64,000 nucleotides of DNA from Caballeronia udeis (GTDB lineage: Bacteria > Pseudomonadota > Gammaproteobacteria > Burkholderiales > Burkholderiaceae): positions 1 through 64,000 of the forward strand of contig NZ_FCOK02000040.1 of assembly GCF_001544555.2 (NCBI RefSeq). The letters are read 5' to 3'. Position numbers and translations under genes: made by a program. How positions within the stretch are numbered: position 1 is the stretch's first letter; every line of letters starts with the position of its first letter. Of this stretch, positions 26,163 to 35,293 are shown piece after piece. The notes under the pieces were generated by a model, which was given only the letters and a program-made list of their open reading frames with translations, made no database searches and had not been told where the DNA came from.

Positions 26163-26843
26163 GTGACTCCCGACCCTTCCCCGCTCCCCGGACTGCCCGC
26201 CCAGATTCCCGACGACTACCCGCCGGTGTTCGGGGAATCGCGTCTTCTCACTGACGAAGAACTCGCGGCATCGCGTGAAAAAGCGCTGGCGCACTGGGAT
26301 CGCAAGAGCGATCTCTGGCTGTTCGGCTATGGCTCGCTGATCTGGAACCCGGGCCTGCCCGCCGTGGAAACGGTGCGCAGCAAGGTGCACGGTTATCATC
26401 GCGGACTGTATTTGTGGTCGCGCGTGAATCGCGGCACGCCCGAGCAGCCCGGCCTGGTGCTGGCGCTGGATCGCGGTGGTTCGTGCTCCGGCATGGCGTT
26501 CCGGCTTGCCGCCGAAGGCGCGGAGTCGCACCTTGAAGTGCTGTGGCGCCGCGAAATGGCGATGAATTCCTACCGCGTGGCCTGGTTGCCGTGCACGCTG
26601 GTGGACGGCCGCCGCGTGGAGGCGCTGGCCTTCGTGATGCGACGCGAGGCGTCCACCTACACCGGCAAGCTTGCCGACCCGATGGTGCGCCACGTGCTCG
26701 GCTGCGCCACCGGCCGATACGGCACCACGCTCGACTACGTCAGCCGCACCGTGGCGGCGCTGCGCGAATGCGGCATGCCGGACCGGCAGCTCGAAGCGCT
26801 TTTGCAGCGGTGCTGCCGGGATGCAAATTCGTCGCAGGAATGA
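26163..26843 (+). CDS. chaC: gamma-glutamylcyclotransferase, ChaC-like
   Basis: A 226-aa ChaC-family enzyme expected to cleave the gamma-glutamyl bond of glutathione, giving 5-oxoproline and Cys-Gly. The signature LFGYGSLIWNPG is the substrate-binding loop. The likely catalytic Glu lies in the WRREM/EVLW region. The start is the GTG at 26163, three bases after the ybeY stop, consistent with translational coupling. Cytosolic. Confidence 0.85.
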   Translation: MTPDPSPLPGLPAQIPDDYPPVFGESRLLTDEELAASREKALAHWDRKSDLWLFGYGSLIWNPGLPAVETVRSKVHGYHRGLYLWSRVNRGTPEQPGLVLALDRGGSCSGMAFRLAAEGAESHLEVLWRREMAMNSYRVAWLPCTLVDGRRVEALAFVMRREASTYTGKLADPMVRHVLGCATGRYGTTLDYVSRTVAALRECGMPDRQLEALLQRCCRDANSSQE

Positions 26844-27091
26844 GTGCGGCGGCACGCATTAAAAGCACGCATAAAACTGCGCTGAACGCTGGGTAGCTGA
26901 CTCAAATGAGATACCCGACCGCGACCAATCGGCCAACGTCACCGGCTCGACATACTCGGCCGATATTTATCAGTTAGGATGTTTCTACGAGATTTGAACG
27001 TCTTCGTGCCGGCCCGAATTGGCGCGAATTTTCCTTGGTGTATTCTTAACTTTCCGTAATTTCGCGTTCGGAACCATCCGGACGCCCCACT

Positions 27092-28009
27092 ATGAACGAC
27101 GCCTATCCCAGTCGACGACAAACCGACAAACCGCAGGAAAAGCGCACGCTGCTTGAGCGCCTGACCGATTTCATCTCGCACGAACCTGAATCGCGCGACG
27201 AATTGCTGGAAGTCCTTCAGGACGCCCACGAACGCAATCTGCTCGACGCAGATTCGCTCTCCATGATTGAAGGTGTGTTCCAGGTCTCGGAACTCTGCGC
27301 GCGCGACATCATGATTCCGCGTGCCCAGATGGACGCCATCAACATTGCCGAAACGCCCGAGCAGTTCATTCCGTTCATGCTCGAAAAAGCGCACTCGCGT
27401 TATCCGGTATTCGAAAGCAACCGGGACAACGTGATCGGCGTGCTGCTTGCAAAAGACTTGCTGCGTTACTACCACGAAGAAGAATTCGATGTCCGCGGCA
27501 TGCTTCGCCCCGCTGTGTTCATCCCCGAATCGAAACGCCTGAACGTATTGCTGCACGATTTCCGCGTGAACCGGAATCACATTGCCATCGTCGTTGACGA
27601 ATACGGCGGCGTGGCCGGACTGATCACGATTGAAGACGTGCTGGAACAGATCGTTGGCGACATTGAAGACGAGTACGACTTCGACGAAGAAGCCGGCAAC
27701 ATCATTGCGACGCCGGATGGCGCGCATCGTGTGCGTGCGCTGACCGGTATCGAGCAGTTCAACGAACAGTTCGGCACGCACTACTCCGACGACGAAGTCG
27801 ACACCATCGGCGGGCTGGTCACGCACCGGTTCGGGCGTGTGCCGCATCGTGGAGAGAAGGTGCGGATTGACGACTTCGTGTTCGAAATCCTGCGCGGCGA
27901 CGCCCGTCAGATCCACGTGCTGCGCGTACGGCGCGCACCGAATATGAACGTGCTCGACGGGAATTCGCGCAACTACCGCGACAACGATCACGACGATGAA
28001 CGCGATTGA
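27092..28009 (+). CDS. corC: CorC/HlyC family CBS-domain protein
   Basis: A 305-aa cytosolic protein (YbeX/CorC) with two CBS domains (about 68-190; IMIPRAQMDAI, then FRVNRNHIAIVVDEYGGVAG) and a C-terminal transporter-associated CorC_HlyC domain (about 205-295). It has been linked to magnesium/cobalt efflux and, through its place between ybeY and lnt, to ribosome maturation. The N-terminal transmembrane DUF21 domain of larger relatives is absent, normal for YbeX. The ATG is at 27092. Confidence 0.93.
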   Translation: MNDAYPSRRQTDKPQEKRTLLERLTDFISHEPESRDELLEVLQDAHERNLLDADSLSMIEGVFQVSELCARDIMIPRAQMDAINIAETPEQFIPFMLEKAHSRYPVFESNRDNVIGVLLAKDLLRYYHEEEFDVRGMLRPAVFIPESKRLNVLLHDFRVNRNHIAIVVDEYGGVAGLITIEDVLEQIVGDIEDEYDFDEEAGNIIATPDGAHRVRALTGIEQFNEQFGTHYSDDEVDTIGGLVTHRFGRVPHRGEKVRIDDFVFEILRGDARQIHVLRVRRAPNMNVLDGNSRNYRDNDHDDERD

Positions 28010-28230
28010 ACGCGTCTGATCCGGTTTGATCTCAATAATAGAGAACGCTTAGTTACGCCCCTGATCCGGCCCTGACCTGCTTAAGCCTGTAACACAGCGT
28101 GTTCACACTACGCGTCAGTTGCAGCAGCGGCGTGCCAGGCGGTTATGCAGGCGTTTTGCGCCTTTTTCGTGAAATGACGCGCGCCGGTCACGCTTTGTCT
28201 TTCGCTTACGTTATGCCGACCCCGTAATCC

Positions 28231-29958
28231 ATGGCCGACTCTTCGACTCCTGTTACCTCACGGCGCGGCTCACAGCCCGTGCCCTCTGAAAAACGCGCCG
28301 GCACGGCCCGGTCCCTGCCGTTCTGGCATTACCTGGTCGCGGCAGTCCTCGGCGCCGCCAACACGCTTTCGTTCGCACCCACGCCGCACGGCGGCTGGCT
28401 GGAACTGGTGATCTTCGCGCTGTTCTTCGCGTGGCTCACGCGCACCAGTGGCTGGAAAGGCGCGGCCTTGACGGGCTGGGCGTTTGGATTCGGCAACTTC
28501 GTGACGGGCGTGTGGTGGCTGTACGTCAGCATGCATGACTACGGCGGCATGGCAGCCCCGCTGGCGGCTGCGGCGGTCGCGTTGTTCTCCATGTATCTCG
28601 CAATCTATCCGGCGCTGGCTGGCGTGGTCTGGTCGCTATGCGCGGGCCGTGCGCGGTATGACGACAATGAGGACGACAACGGCTTCTCCGCTGCCGTGCC
28701 CGCCGATGAACCCCGCTTCGTGCCGACGTGGCATGGCGCGTTTGCGTTCGCGAGTGCATGGGCGCTGGGCGAATGGTTGCGCGGTCTCGTGTTCACGGGT
28801 TTCCCGTGGCTTGCCAGTGGATATGCGCAAGTCGATGGCCCGCTGGGGGGCTTCGGATCTGTCGCAGGCGTGTACGGCGTGGGCTGGGTGCTGGGACTCG
28901 TGGCGGCGTTGCTCGTGCAGGGGTTCTACAGCTTCAGGCACGGCGCAGCGAGCGGGACTTCAATGGGCGCGCGTCTTGCACCGGCCATTGTGGCGGTGCT
29001 CCTGGTTGCGTCCGGCATGTTGCTCTCGCTGGTCGAATGGACGACTCCTGCGAACGCGCCGCTCACCGTCAGGCTGCTGCAGGGCAACGTGAAACAGGAG
29101 ATGAAGTTCGAGCAGGAAGGCGTCGATCAATCGCTGGCGCTGTATAAAAAGCTGATCACCGAAAAACCTGCGGATCTCATCGTCACGCCGGAAACGGCAT
29201 TGCCCATTCTTGCCGTCCAGGTGCCGCCTGACCTGGCGCTCGCGCTGCGCAATTTCTCCGATACAACCAACTCATCCATCCTGTTCGGCGCTATCGGCGT
29301 GACTGCTTCGGAAGGCCGCGTGACCGGCTACACGAACAGCCTGTTCGGCATCACGCCGAACCAGCGGGACGTGTACCGCTACGACAAACATCATCTCGTG
29401 CCATTCGGCGAATTCGTTCCAACCGGCTTCCACTGGTTCGTGGCGCTGATGGGCATTCCGCTCGGCGACCTTGGACGCGGGCCGCCGGTGCAGAAATCGT
29501 TCTTCGTTCACAACCAGCCGATAGCCGTCGATATCTGCTACGAAGATATTTTCGGTGAAGAGATTGCGCGGACGATTCGCGAACAGGAAGCACCCGCGGG
29601 CATCCTGGTGAACTCGACGAATCTTGCGTGGTTCGGCAACACCATCGCACTGGATCAGCATTTGCAAATGGCCCGCATGCGTTCGATCGAAACCGGTCGT
29701 CCAATGCTGCGCTCGACCAACACGGGCACAACGGCGGTGATCGCGGCGAATGGCGCTGTAGTGGCACGGTTGCCCGTGTACACAGTCGGTTCTCTCGATG
29801 CCACCGTCCAGGGCACGTCCGGCCGCACGCCCTACGTCACGAGCGGCAACATGACGGTGATCCTGGTGTCGCTGTTGCTGCTGGCGTTCGGATTTGCGTT
29901 CGCGCCGGGCAGGAATGGCCGCAACAAACCTGACGACAATGGTTCCAAAAAGTCCTGA
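28231..29958 (+). CDS. lnt: apolipoprotein N-acyltransferase
   Basis: A 575-aa inner-membrane enzyme transferring an acyl chain to the N-terminus of apolipoproteins, the last step of lipoprotein maturation. About seven N-terminal helices precede a nitrilase-like periplasmic domain with the catalytic triad E321 (VTPETALP), K386 (YDKHHLVPFGEF) and C436 (VDICYEDIFG), then a final helix near 550. It is longer than E. coli Lnt because of a loop with DDNEDDN around residue 145. A 221-bp gap separates it from corC. Confidence 0.95.
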   Translation: MADSSTPVTSRRGSQPVPSEKRAGTARSLPFWHYLVAAVLGAANTLSFAPTPHGGWLELVIFALFFAWLTRTSGWKGAALTGWAFGFGNFVTGVWWLYVSMHDYGGMAAPLAAAAVALFSMYLAIYPALAGVVWSLCAGRARYDDNEDDNGFSAAVPADEPRFVPTWHGAFAFASAWALGEWLRGLVFTGFPWLASGYAQVDGPLGGFGSVAGVYGVGWVLGLVAALLVQGFYSFRHGAASGTSMGARLAPAIVAVLLVASGMLLSLVEWTTPANAPLTVRLLQGNVKQEMKFEQEGVDQSLALYKKLITEKPADLIVTPETALPILAVQVPPDLALALRNFSDTTNSSILFGAIGVTASEGRVTGYTNSLFGITPNQRDVYRYDKHHLVPFGEFVPTGFHWFVALMGIPLGDLGRGPPVQKSFFVHNQPIAVDICYEDIFGEEIARTIREQEAPAGILVNSTNLAWFGNTIALDQHLQMARMRSIETGRPMLRSTNTGTTAVIAANGAVVARLPVYTVGSLDATVQGTSGRTPYVTSGNMTVILVSLLLLAFGFAFAPGRNGRNKPDDNGSKKS

Positions 29959-30436
29959 GCCGGCCCGTTTTGCAATCCGCAAAGCCGTGCGAGCCGACGC
30001 GGACGCCGCGTGGGACATTCGCCGCGCCGCCGTGATGAGCGAATGCCCGAGCGCGTATCCGTTGGACCAACTGGAACAGTGGACCGGCGGTACGGCCTCG
30101 AGAGCATTCGCTGATGCCGTAGAAGAGCGTTTCCTGGTGGCAACCGTCGATGAGCACGTGGCGGGCACCGGCATGATCGACCTCACGACAGGCAAAATCG
30201 ATGCAATTTTTGTCCATCCGGCGTATATGAAACGCGGCATTGGTGCAGCAATGATGCGTCACCTGGAAACACTCGCGCGCTCGCAGGGACTCCGGGAACT
30301 CAAGCTCGACTCCACGCTGAACGCCGCTTCGTTTTATCGCTCCCTCGGTTTCGAAGGCGATGAAATCGCCCCGTACCGCTCGCCACGCGGCCTGACCATG
30401 GATTGCGTGCCAATGACGAAACGGCTCAGCGGATAA
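29939..30436 (+). CDS. GNAT-family N-acetyltransferase
   Basis: A 165-aa acetyltransferase. The acetyl-CoA site is IDAIFVHPAYMKRGIGAAMM (R/Q-x-x-G-x-G/A type), followed by LKLDSTLNAASFYRSLGF. The substrate is unknown. Its start overlaps the 3' end of lnt by 20 bp (ATG at 29939), suggesting translational coupling. Alternative upstream ATGs at 29894 and 29915 give longer overlaps and non-family residues. Confidence 0.85.
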   Translation: MVPKSPEPARFAIRKAVRADADAAWDIRRAAVMSECPSAYPLDQLEQWTGGTASRAFADAVEERFLVATVDEHVAGTGMIDLTTGKIDAIFVHPAYMKRGIGAAMMRHLETLARSQGLRELKLDSTLNAASFYRSLGFEGDEIAPYRSPRGLTMDCVPMTKRLSG

Positions 30437-30619
30437 CACCCGTTTTTACCGGTCGAATGGCCGATGAGTCCGCCGTTCATCCCCGGAAAGTCGCACAAGA
30501 CCCTCATTCCCGCTAAAATTCAACGTTTTAGCCCTCCGGCCGGCGCATTTTTCCGGTCCACTTCGAGAACACGCCGGCCCACCGGCCCCAAGCTTCGAAG
30601 GCACGCTTCAAAGGCATTC

Positions 30620-31627
30620 ATGCTCACTTTTCAGCAAATCATCCTGACGCTGCAATCCTATTGGGATAACAAGGGTTGCGCGCTTCTCCAACCGATCGAC
30701 ATGGAAGTCGGCGCGGGCACATCGCACGTGCACACATTCCTGCGCGCTATCGGTCCGGAGCCGTGGCGGGCGGCGTATGTCCAGCCGTCGCGGCGTCCCA
30801 AGGACGGCCGTTACGGCGACAACCCGAACCGCCTGCAGCACTACTACCAGTACCAGGTGGTGCTGAAACCCGCGCCTGAAAACATCCTGGACCTGTACCT
30901 CGGCTCGCTCGAGGCGCTTGGCTTTGACCTGAAGCAGAACGACGTCCGTTTCGTGGAAGACGACTGGGAAAACCCGACGCTCGGCGCGTGGGGGCTCGGT
31001 TGGGAAGTCTGGCTGAACGGCATGGAAGTGACGCAGTTCACCTACTTCCAGCAGGTCGGCGGTATTGACTGCAAGCCGGTGCTCGGTGAGATCACCTACG
31101 GGCTCGAACGGCTCGCCATGTATCTGCAGAAAGTCGAGAACGTCTACGACCTCGTGTGGACCGAATGGGAAGAGGACACGCCGAACGGCCGCGAACTGCG
31201 GCGCCTGACGTATGGCGACGTCTATCACCAGAACGAAGTCGAGCAATCCACGTACAACTTCGAGCACGCGAACGTCGACCTGCTGTTCACGTTCTTCAAG
31301 AGCTACGAAGCCGAAGCACAGAAAATGATCGAAGCGAAGCTCTCGCTGCCCGCGTACGAGCTCGTGCTGAAAGCCGGCCACACGTTCAATTTGCTGGACG
31401 CACGCGGCGCGATTTCCGTGACGGAGCGCGCGGCGTATATCGGCCGGATTCGCGATTTGTCGCGTGCGGTGGCAAAGGGGTATTACGAGTCGCGTGAAGC
31501 GCTCGGTTTCCCGATGCTGGGCAATCCCGTACATGCCGCGGCCGGACTTGTCTCGGACGCACAAGATGCCGCGAAGCCCGCATGGGCGCCGGCGCTGAAG
31601 GTCGAGCGCAATATCGATCAGGCCTGA
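30620..31627 (+). CDS. glyQ: glycyl-tRNA synthetase alpha subunit
   Basis: A 335-aa catalytic alpha subunit of the bacterial alpha2-beta2 glycyl-tRNA synthetase, which charges tRNA-Gly. MLTFQQIILTLQSYWDNKGC, MEVGAGTSHVHTFLRAIGPE and WEVWLNGMEVTQFTYFQQVG are family hallmarks. The frame extends upstream to 30464, but family proteins begin at MLTFQQI, so the ATG at 30620 is used. glyS follows after 18 bp. Confidence 0.97.
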   Translation: MLTFQQIILTLQSYWDNKGCALLQPIDMEVGAGTSHVHTFLRAIGPEPWRAAYVQPSRRPKDGRYGDNPNRLQHYYQYQVVLKPAPENILDLYLGSLEALGFDLKQNDVRFVEDDWENPTLGAWGLGWEVWLNGMEVTQFTYFQQVGGIDCKPVLGEITYGLERLAMYLQKVENVYDLVWTEWEEDTPNGRELRRLTYGDVYHQNEVEQSTYNFEHANVDLLFTFFKSYEAEAQKMIEAKLSLPAYELVLKAGHTFNLLDARGAISVTERAAYIGRIRDLSRAVAKGYYESREALGFPMLGNPVHAAAGLVSDAQDAAKPAWAPALKVERNIDQA

Positions 31628-31645
31628 CCAGAGCACGACATAACA

Positions 31646-33745
31646 ATGACCGAAACCAATCTTGCATCGCTGCTCGTCGAGCTGCGGACCGAAGAACTTC
31701 CGCCGAAAGCGCTCGCGCGCCTGGGCACCTCGTTTGCCGAAGGCATCGTGCAGCGGCTTGCCGCGCGCGACCTGATTGAAGGCGAAGCGATCTTTGAAAA
31801 ATACGCCACGCCGCGACGTCTCGCCGTGCTCATCAAGAACGTGCGCGCAGTCGCGCCGGAACGGCAAGTGCGCGAGAAAGTGCTGCCGGTTTCCGTCGCA
31901 CTGGACAAGGACGGCCAGCCCACCGCGCCGCTCGCAAAGAAACTTGCGGCGCTCGGTTTCCCCGACTTCCCCATTGGCGACCTCGAGCGCGCGCAGGACG
32001 GCAAGGCCGAAGCGTTTTTCCTGCGCTACGCCGCGCCCGGCGCAACGCTTGCGGACGGCCTGCAGACCGCTCTGCAAGAGACACTCGGCAAGTTGCCTAT
32101 TCCGAAGCTGATGACGTATCAGCGGCCCGACGGCACCAGCGTGCAGTTCGTGCGGCCGGTGCATGGGCTGATTGCGTTGCATGGCCGTCATATCGTGCCG
32201 GTGAGCGCACTGGGCGTCGACTCCGGTGACACCACGCTGGGTCATCGCTTCATGTCGGAAGGGACCGTGGCAATTGGCAATGCTGACGATTACGCCAGCA
32301 CGCTGCGATCGAAGGGCAAGGTCGTGGCGAATTTCGACGATCGCCGCGAATCCATCCGCACGCAGTTGCAGGCATTCGCCCGCGAAGATCGCGTGGTGAT
32401 GCCCGAGTCGTTGCTCGATGAAGTGAACGCGCTGGTCGAGTGGCCGGTCGTGTATCAGTGCCGTTTTGACGAGTCGTTCCTGCAGGTGCCGCAGGAATGC
32501 CTGATCCTCACCATGCAGACGAACCAGAAGTATTTCGCGCTGACTGACGAGCACGGCAAGCTACGTTCGCGTTTCCTGATTGTGTCGAACATCGACACCG
32601 AAACGCCCGGCGATATTGTGGAAGGTAATGAACGCGTGGTCCGGCCCCGTCTGGCCGACGCCAAGTTCTTCTTCGAGCAGGACAAGAAGAAACGCCTCGC
32701 CGACCGCGTGCCGCTGCTCGCGAACGTGGTGTATCACAACAAGCTCGGTTCGCAGTTGCAACGCGTGCAGCGGCTTGAAGCACTGGCCGGCGAAATTGCG
32801 CCCATGATCGGCGTGGACGTGGCCGTCACGAAGCGCGCCGCCCTGCTCGCGAAGGCCGACCTGATCACGGACATGGTGGGTGAATTCCCCGAACTGCAGG
32901 GGACCATGGGCACGTATTACGCACACCACGACGGTGAGCCGGAAGAAGTCGCGCTCGCGTGTTCGGAACACTATCAGCCGCGTTTCTCCGGCGATGAAAC
33001 CCCGTCAACCGGCGTGAGCAGCGCCGTCGCTTTGGCCGACAAGCTGGAAACGATCGTCGGTATCTGGGGCATTGGCCTGCAGCCAACCGGCGAAAAAGAT
33101 CCGTTCGCGCTGCGCCGTCACGCGCTCGGCGTGTTGCGCATCCTGCTGGAAAAGCGCCTTGCCATCGACTTGTTCGACCTGCTGCGTACCGCGTACAAGC
33201 AATTCGCCGGCATGCCGCAAGTCGTGGATTCAACCGACGCCATCTACGCGTTTTTCATGGACCGGCTGCGCGGCGTGCTGCGTGAGCGCGGCTTCAACGC
33301 CATTGAAATCGACGCGGTGCTGAGCCTGAACCCCACGCGCCTGGACGATATTGTCGCGCGCCTGGACGCCGTGCGGGAATTCGCTGCGCTGCCCGAAGCA
33401 GCGTCGCTTGCCGCGGCGAACAAACGCATCTCGAATATCCTGAAGAAGTCGGCTGAAGGCGTGCCGGCCAGCGTGCAGGCTGCGTTGCTTCAAGAAGCGG
33501 CCGAGAAAGCGCTCTACGCTCAACTCGAGCAAGTCGCACCGCGCGTGCAACAGCAACTGGCCGAGCGCAATTACACGGAAGCGCTTTCCGCGCTGTCCGC
33601 CTTGCGTGATGCCGTGGATACCTTCTTCAATGACGTGATGGTGAACGCGGAAGATCCCGCGCTGCGAAACAACCGTCTGGCTCTTCTCGGCGCACTGCAT
33701 CAGCAGATGAATTGCGTCGCGGACATTTCGAAGCTTGCCGCCTGA
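31646..33745 (+). CDS. glyS: glycyl-tRNA synthetase beta subunit
   Basis: A 699-aa beta subunit, required for tRNA recognition with GlyQ. The N-terminus LLVELRTEELPPKALARLG is diagnostic. The central HD-like region and the C-terminal anticodon-binding DALR-like helical domain are present, and the length matches the family. The stop overlaps the gmhB start in the configuration TGATG. Confidence 0.97.
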   Translation: MTETNLASLLVELRTEELPPKALARLGTSFAEGIVQRLAARDLIEGEAIFEKYATPRRLAVLIKNVRAVAPERQVREKVLPVSVALDKDGQPTAPLAKKLAALGFPDFPIGDLERAQDGKAEAFFLRYAAPGATLADGLQTALQETLGKLPIPKLMTYQRPDGTSVQFVRPVHGLIALHGRHIVPVSALGVDSGDTTLGHRFMSEGTVAIGNADDYASTLRSKGKVVANFDDRRESIRTQLQAFAREDRVVMPESLLDEVNALVEWPVVYQCRFDESFLQVPQECLILTMQTNQKYFALTDEHGKLRSRFLIVSNIDTETPGDIVEGNERVVRPRLADAKFFFEQDKKKRLADRVPLLANVVYHNKLGSQLQRVQRLEALAGEIAPMIGVDVAVTKRAALLAKADLITDMVGEFPELQGTMGTYYAHHDGEPEEVALACSEHYQPRFSGDETPSTGVSSAVALADKLETIVGIWGIGLQPTGEKDPFALRRHALGVLRILLEKRLAIDLFDLLRTAYKQFAGMPQVVDSTDAIYAFFMDRLRGVLRERGFNAIEIDAVLSLNPTRLDDIVARLDAVREFAALPEAASLAAANKRISNILKKSAEGVPASVQAALLQEAAEKALYAQLEQVAPRVQQQLAERNYTEALSALSALRDAVDTFFNDVMVNAEDPALRNNRLALLGALHQQMNCVADISKLAA

Positions 33746-34320
33746 TGCGCCACACCATGCCGACCAACGCAAACAAGAAACTGGTGATTCTCGATCGTGA
33801 CGGCGTGATCAACGTCGACTCCGACGCGTTCATCAAGTCGCCCGACGAATGGGTTGCCATCCCGGGCAGCCTGGAAGCGATCGCGCGTTTGAACCAGGCC
33901 GGCTATCGGGTGGCGATTGCATCGAATCAATCGGGTATAGGCCGTGGTCTGTTCGACATGGCCGCGCTCAACGCCATGCACGAAAAGATGAACCGGACAG
34001 CGGCGGCAGTGGGTGGCCGCATAGACGCCGTGTTTTTCTGTCCGCACACGCAGGAAGACGAGTGCGAGTGCCGCAAGCCGAAACCCGGCATGCTGCAGCA
34101 GATCGTGGAGCGCTTCGAGATCGATCCTGCCGAGACGCCCATGGTCGGCGACTCGCTGCGCGATCTGCAGGCAGGCGCGGCGCTCGGCTTCGAGTTGCAT
34201 CTGGTGCTGACCGGCAAGGGGCAAAAAACGCTGGCAGCGGGCAATCTTCCGCCGAATACGAAGGTACACGACGACCTGCGCCACTTCGCGCTCGACTTCC
34301 TTGCCGCACATCACGACTGA
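33745..34320 (+). CDS. gmhB: D-glycero-beta-D-manno-heptose-1,7-bisphosphate 7-phosphatase
   Basis: A 191-aa HAD-superfamily phosphatase of the LPS heptose (ADP-heptose) pathway. HAD motif I is ILDRDGVIN with D17 as nucleophile and D19 as acid. The zinc-binding insertion CPHTQEDECECRKPKPG and motif IV GDSLRDLQAG mark the GmhB subgroup. The ATG at 33745 shares its first base with the glyS stop; the ATG at 33757 is an alternative. Confidence 0.93.
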   Translation: MRHTMPTNANKKLVILDRDGVINVDSDAFIKSPDEWVAIPGSLEAIARLNQAGYRVAIASNQSGIGRGLFDMAALNAMHEKMNRTAAAVGGRIDAVFFCPHTQEDECECRKPKPGMLQQIVERFEIDPAETPMVGDSLRDLQAGAALGFELHLVLTGKGQKTLAAGNLPPNTKVHDDLRHFALDFLAAHHD

Positions 34321-34321
34321 C

Positions 34322-34356
34322 CTGATACCTGACACCTGATACCTGATACGTGACGC
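34322..34356. repeat. heptanucleotide tandem repeat
   Basis: Five copies of a 7-bp unit, three exactly CTGATAC, with variants CTGACAC and GTGACGC. It lies just after the gmhB stop and before the acyltransferase, and is a possible slippage site. Confidence 0.75.
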
Positions 34357-34396
34357 AGGGGGTTTTCGTCACATCACATAAGACTTGTCCAAGCCC

Positions 34397-35188
34397 ATGC
34401 GCTTCATTCGTTCGCTGTTGCTGATGGTTTTTTTCGCGGTATATACGGTGCCGTACGCGTGTGCATGCTTCATCGCGTTTCCGTTCATGAGCGCCGAAAA
34501 GCGCTACTGGATGGCGGCGTACTGGTGCAAGTCGTGCGTCGTGGTGATGCGTTGCCTGAACGGCATTCGCTACCGGATCGAAGGCATGGAGAACCTCCCC
34601 GACGGTCCAGCCGTGTTGTTGTCCAAGCACCAGTCCGCATGGGAAACGCTGGCGTTCCCCGCGTTGATGCCGCGTCCGCTCTGCTATGTGTTCAAGCGTG
34701 AGTTGCTGTTCGTGCCGTTCTTCGGCTGGGCCATGGGCCTGTTGAAGATGGTGCATATCGACCGGCGTCAGGGCAAGGACGCCTTTGCTTCAGTGGCGCG
34801 GCAAGGGCGCGAACGCATGGCCGAGGGCGCGTGGGTCATCATGTTCCCGGAAGGCACGCGTACGCGCGTGGGCCAGCAGGGCAAGTACAAGTCGGGCGGT
34901 GCGCGGTTCGCGTGTGCGGCAGGTGCGCCGGTTGTCCCTATTGCCCACAATGCCGGGCACGTCTGGCCGCGGAAATCGTTTCTCAAATATGCGGGTATAG
35001 TCACAATGTCGATCGGTCTTCCGATCGACACGACAGGCCTCACGCCGGAAGAAGTCAACCTGCGTGTGGAGCGCTGGATCGAAACGGAAATGCGTCGTAT
35101 TGATCCAGACTCCTACGGTCCCGCCGATCGTGTCGCTGCTGAGACTGAATCAGAATCCAAGTCTCACGGTGCGGCTACCGGCCTGTAG
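34397..35188 (+). CDS. plsC: 1-acyl-sn-glycerol-3-phosphate acyltransferase
   Basis: A 263-aa membrane-associated acyltransferase of phospholipid synthesis, converting lysophosphatidic to phosphatidic acid. An N-terminal membrane helix (residues 5-28) is followed by HQSAWE (H78 and E83, the H-x4-D/E motif with Glu in place of Asp) and FPEGTRTR. The ATG at 34397 is chosen over the TTG at 34385. It follows gmhB in an envelope-biogenesis run. Confidence 0.92.
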   Translation: MRFIRSLLLMVFFAVYTVPYACACFIAFPFMSAEKRYWMAAYWCKSCVVVMRCLNGIRYRIEGMENLPDGPAVLLSKHQSAWETLAFPALMPRPLCYVFKRELLFVPFFGWAMGLLKMVHIDRRQGKDAFASVARQGRERMAEGAWVIMFPEGTRTRVGQQGKYKSGGARFACAAGAPVVPIAHNAGHVWPRKSFLKYAGIVTMSIGLPIDTTGLTPEEVNLRVERWIETEMRRIDPDSYGPADRVAAETESESKSHGAATGL

Positions 35189-35293
35189 ACCCGGGTGCCG
35201 TTATCGTTTCGCCCGTTTCGACCGTTTCTATCGTTAGTTTCATTACTTTCGTTCTTCCCGTCATTCCCGCGCCGCGTGCGCCAAGCTGAGCCG

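Noticed and set aside
30608..32554. A 648-codon open frame on the minus strand opposite glyQ and glyS
   Set aside because: It covers both synthetase genes exactly in antisense and has shadow-ORF composition.
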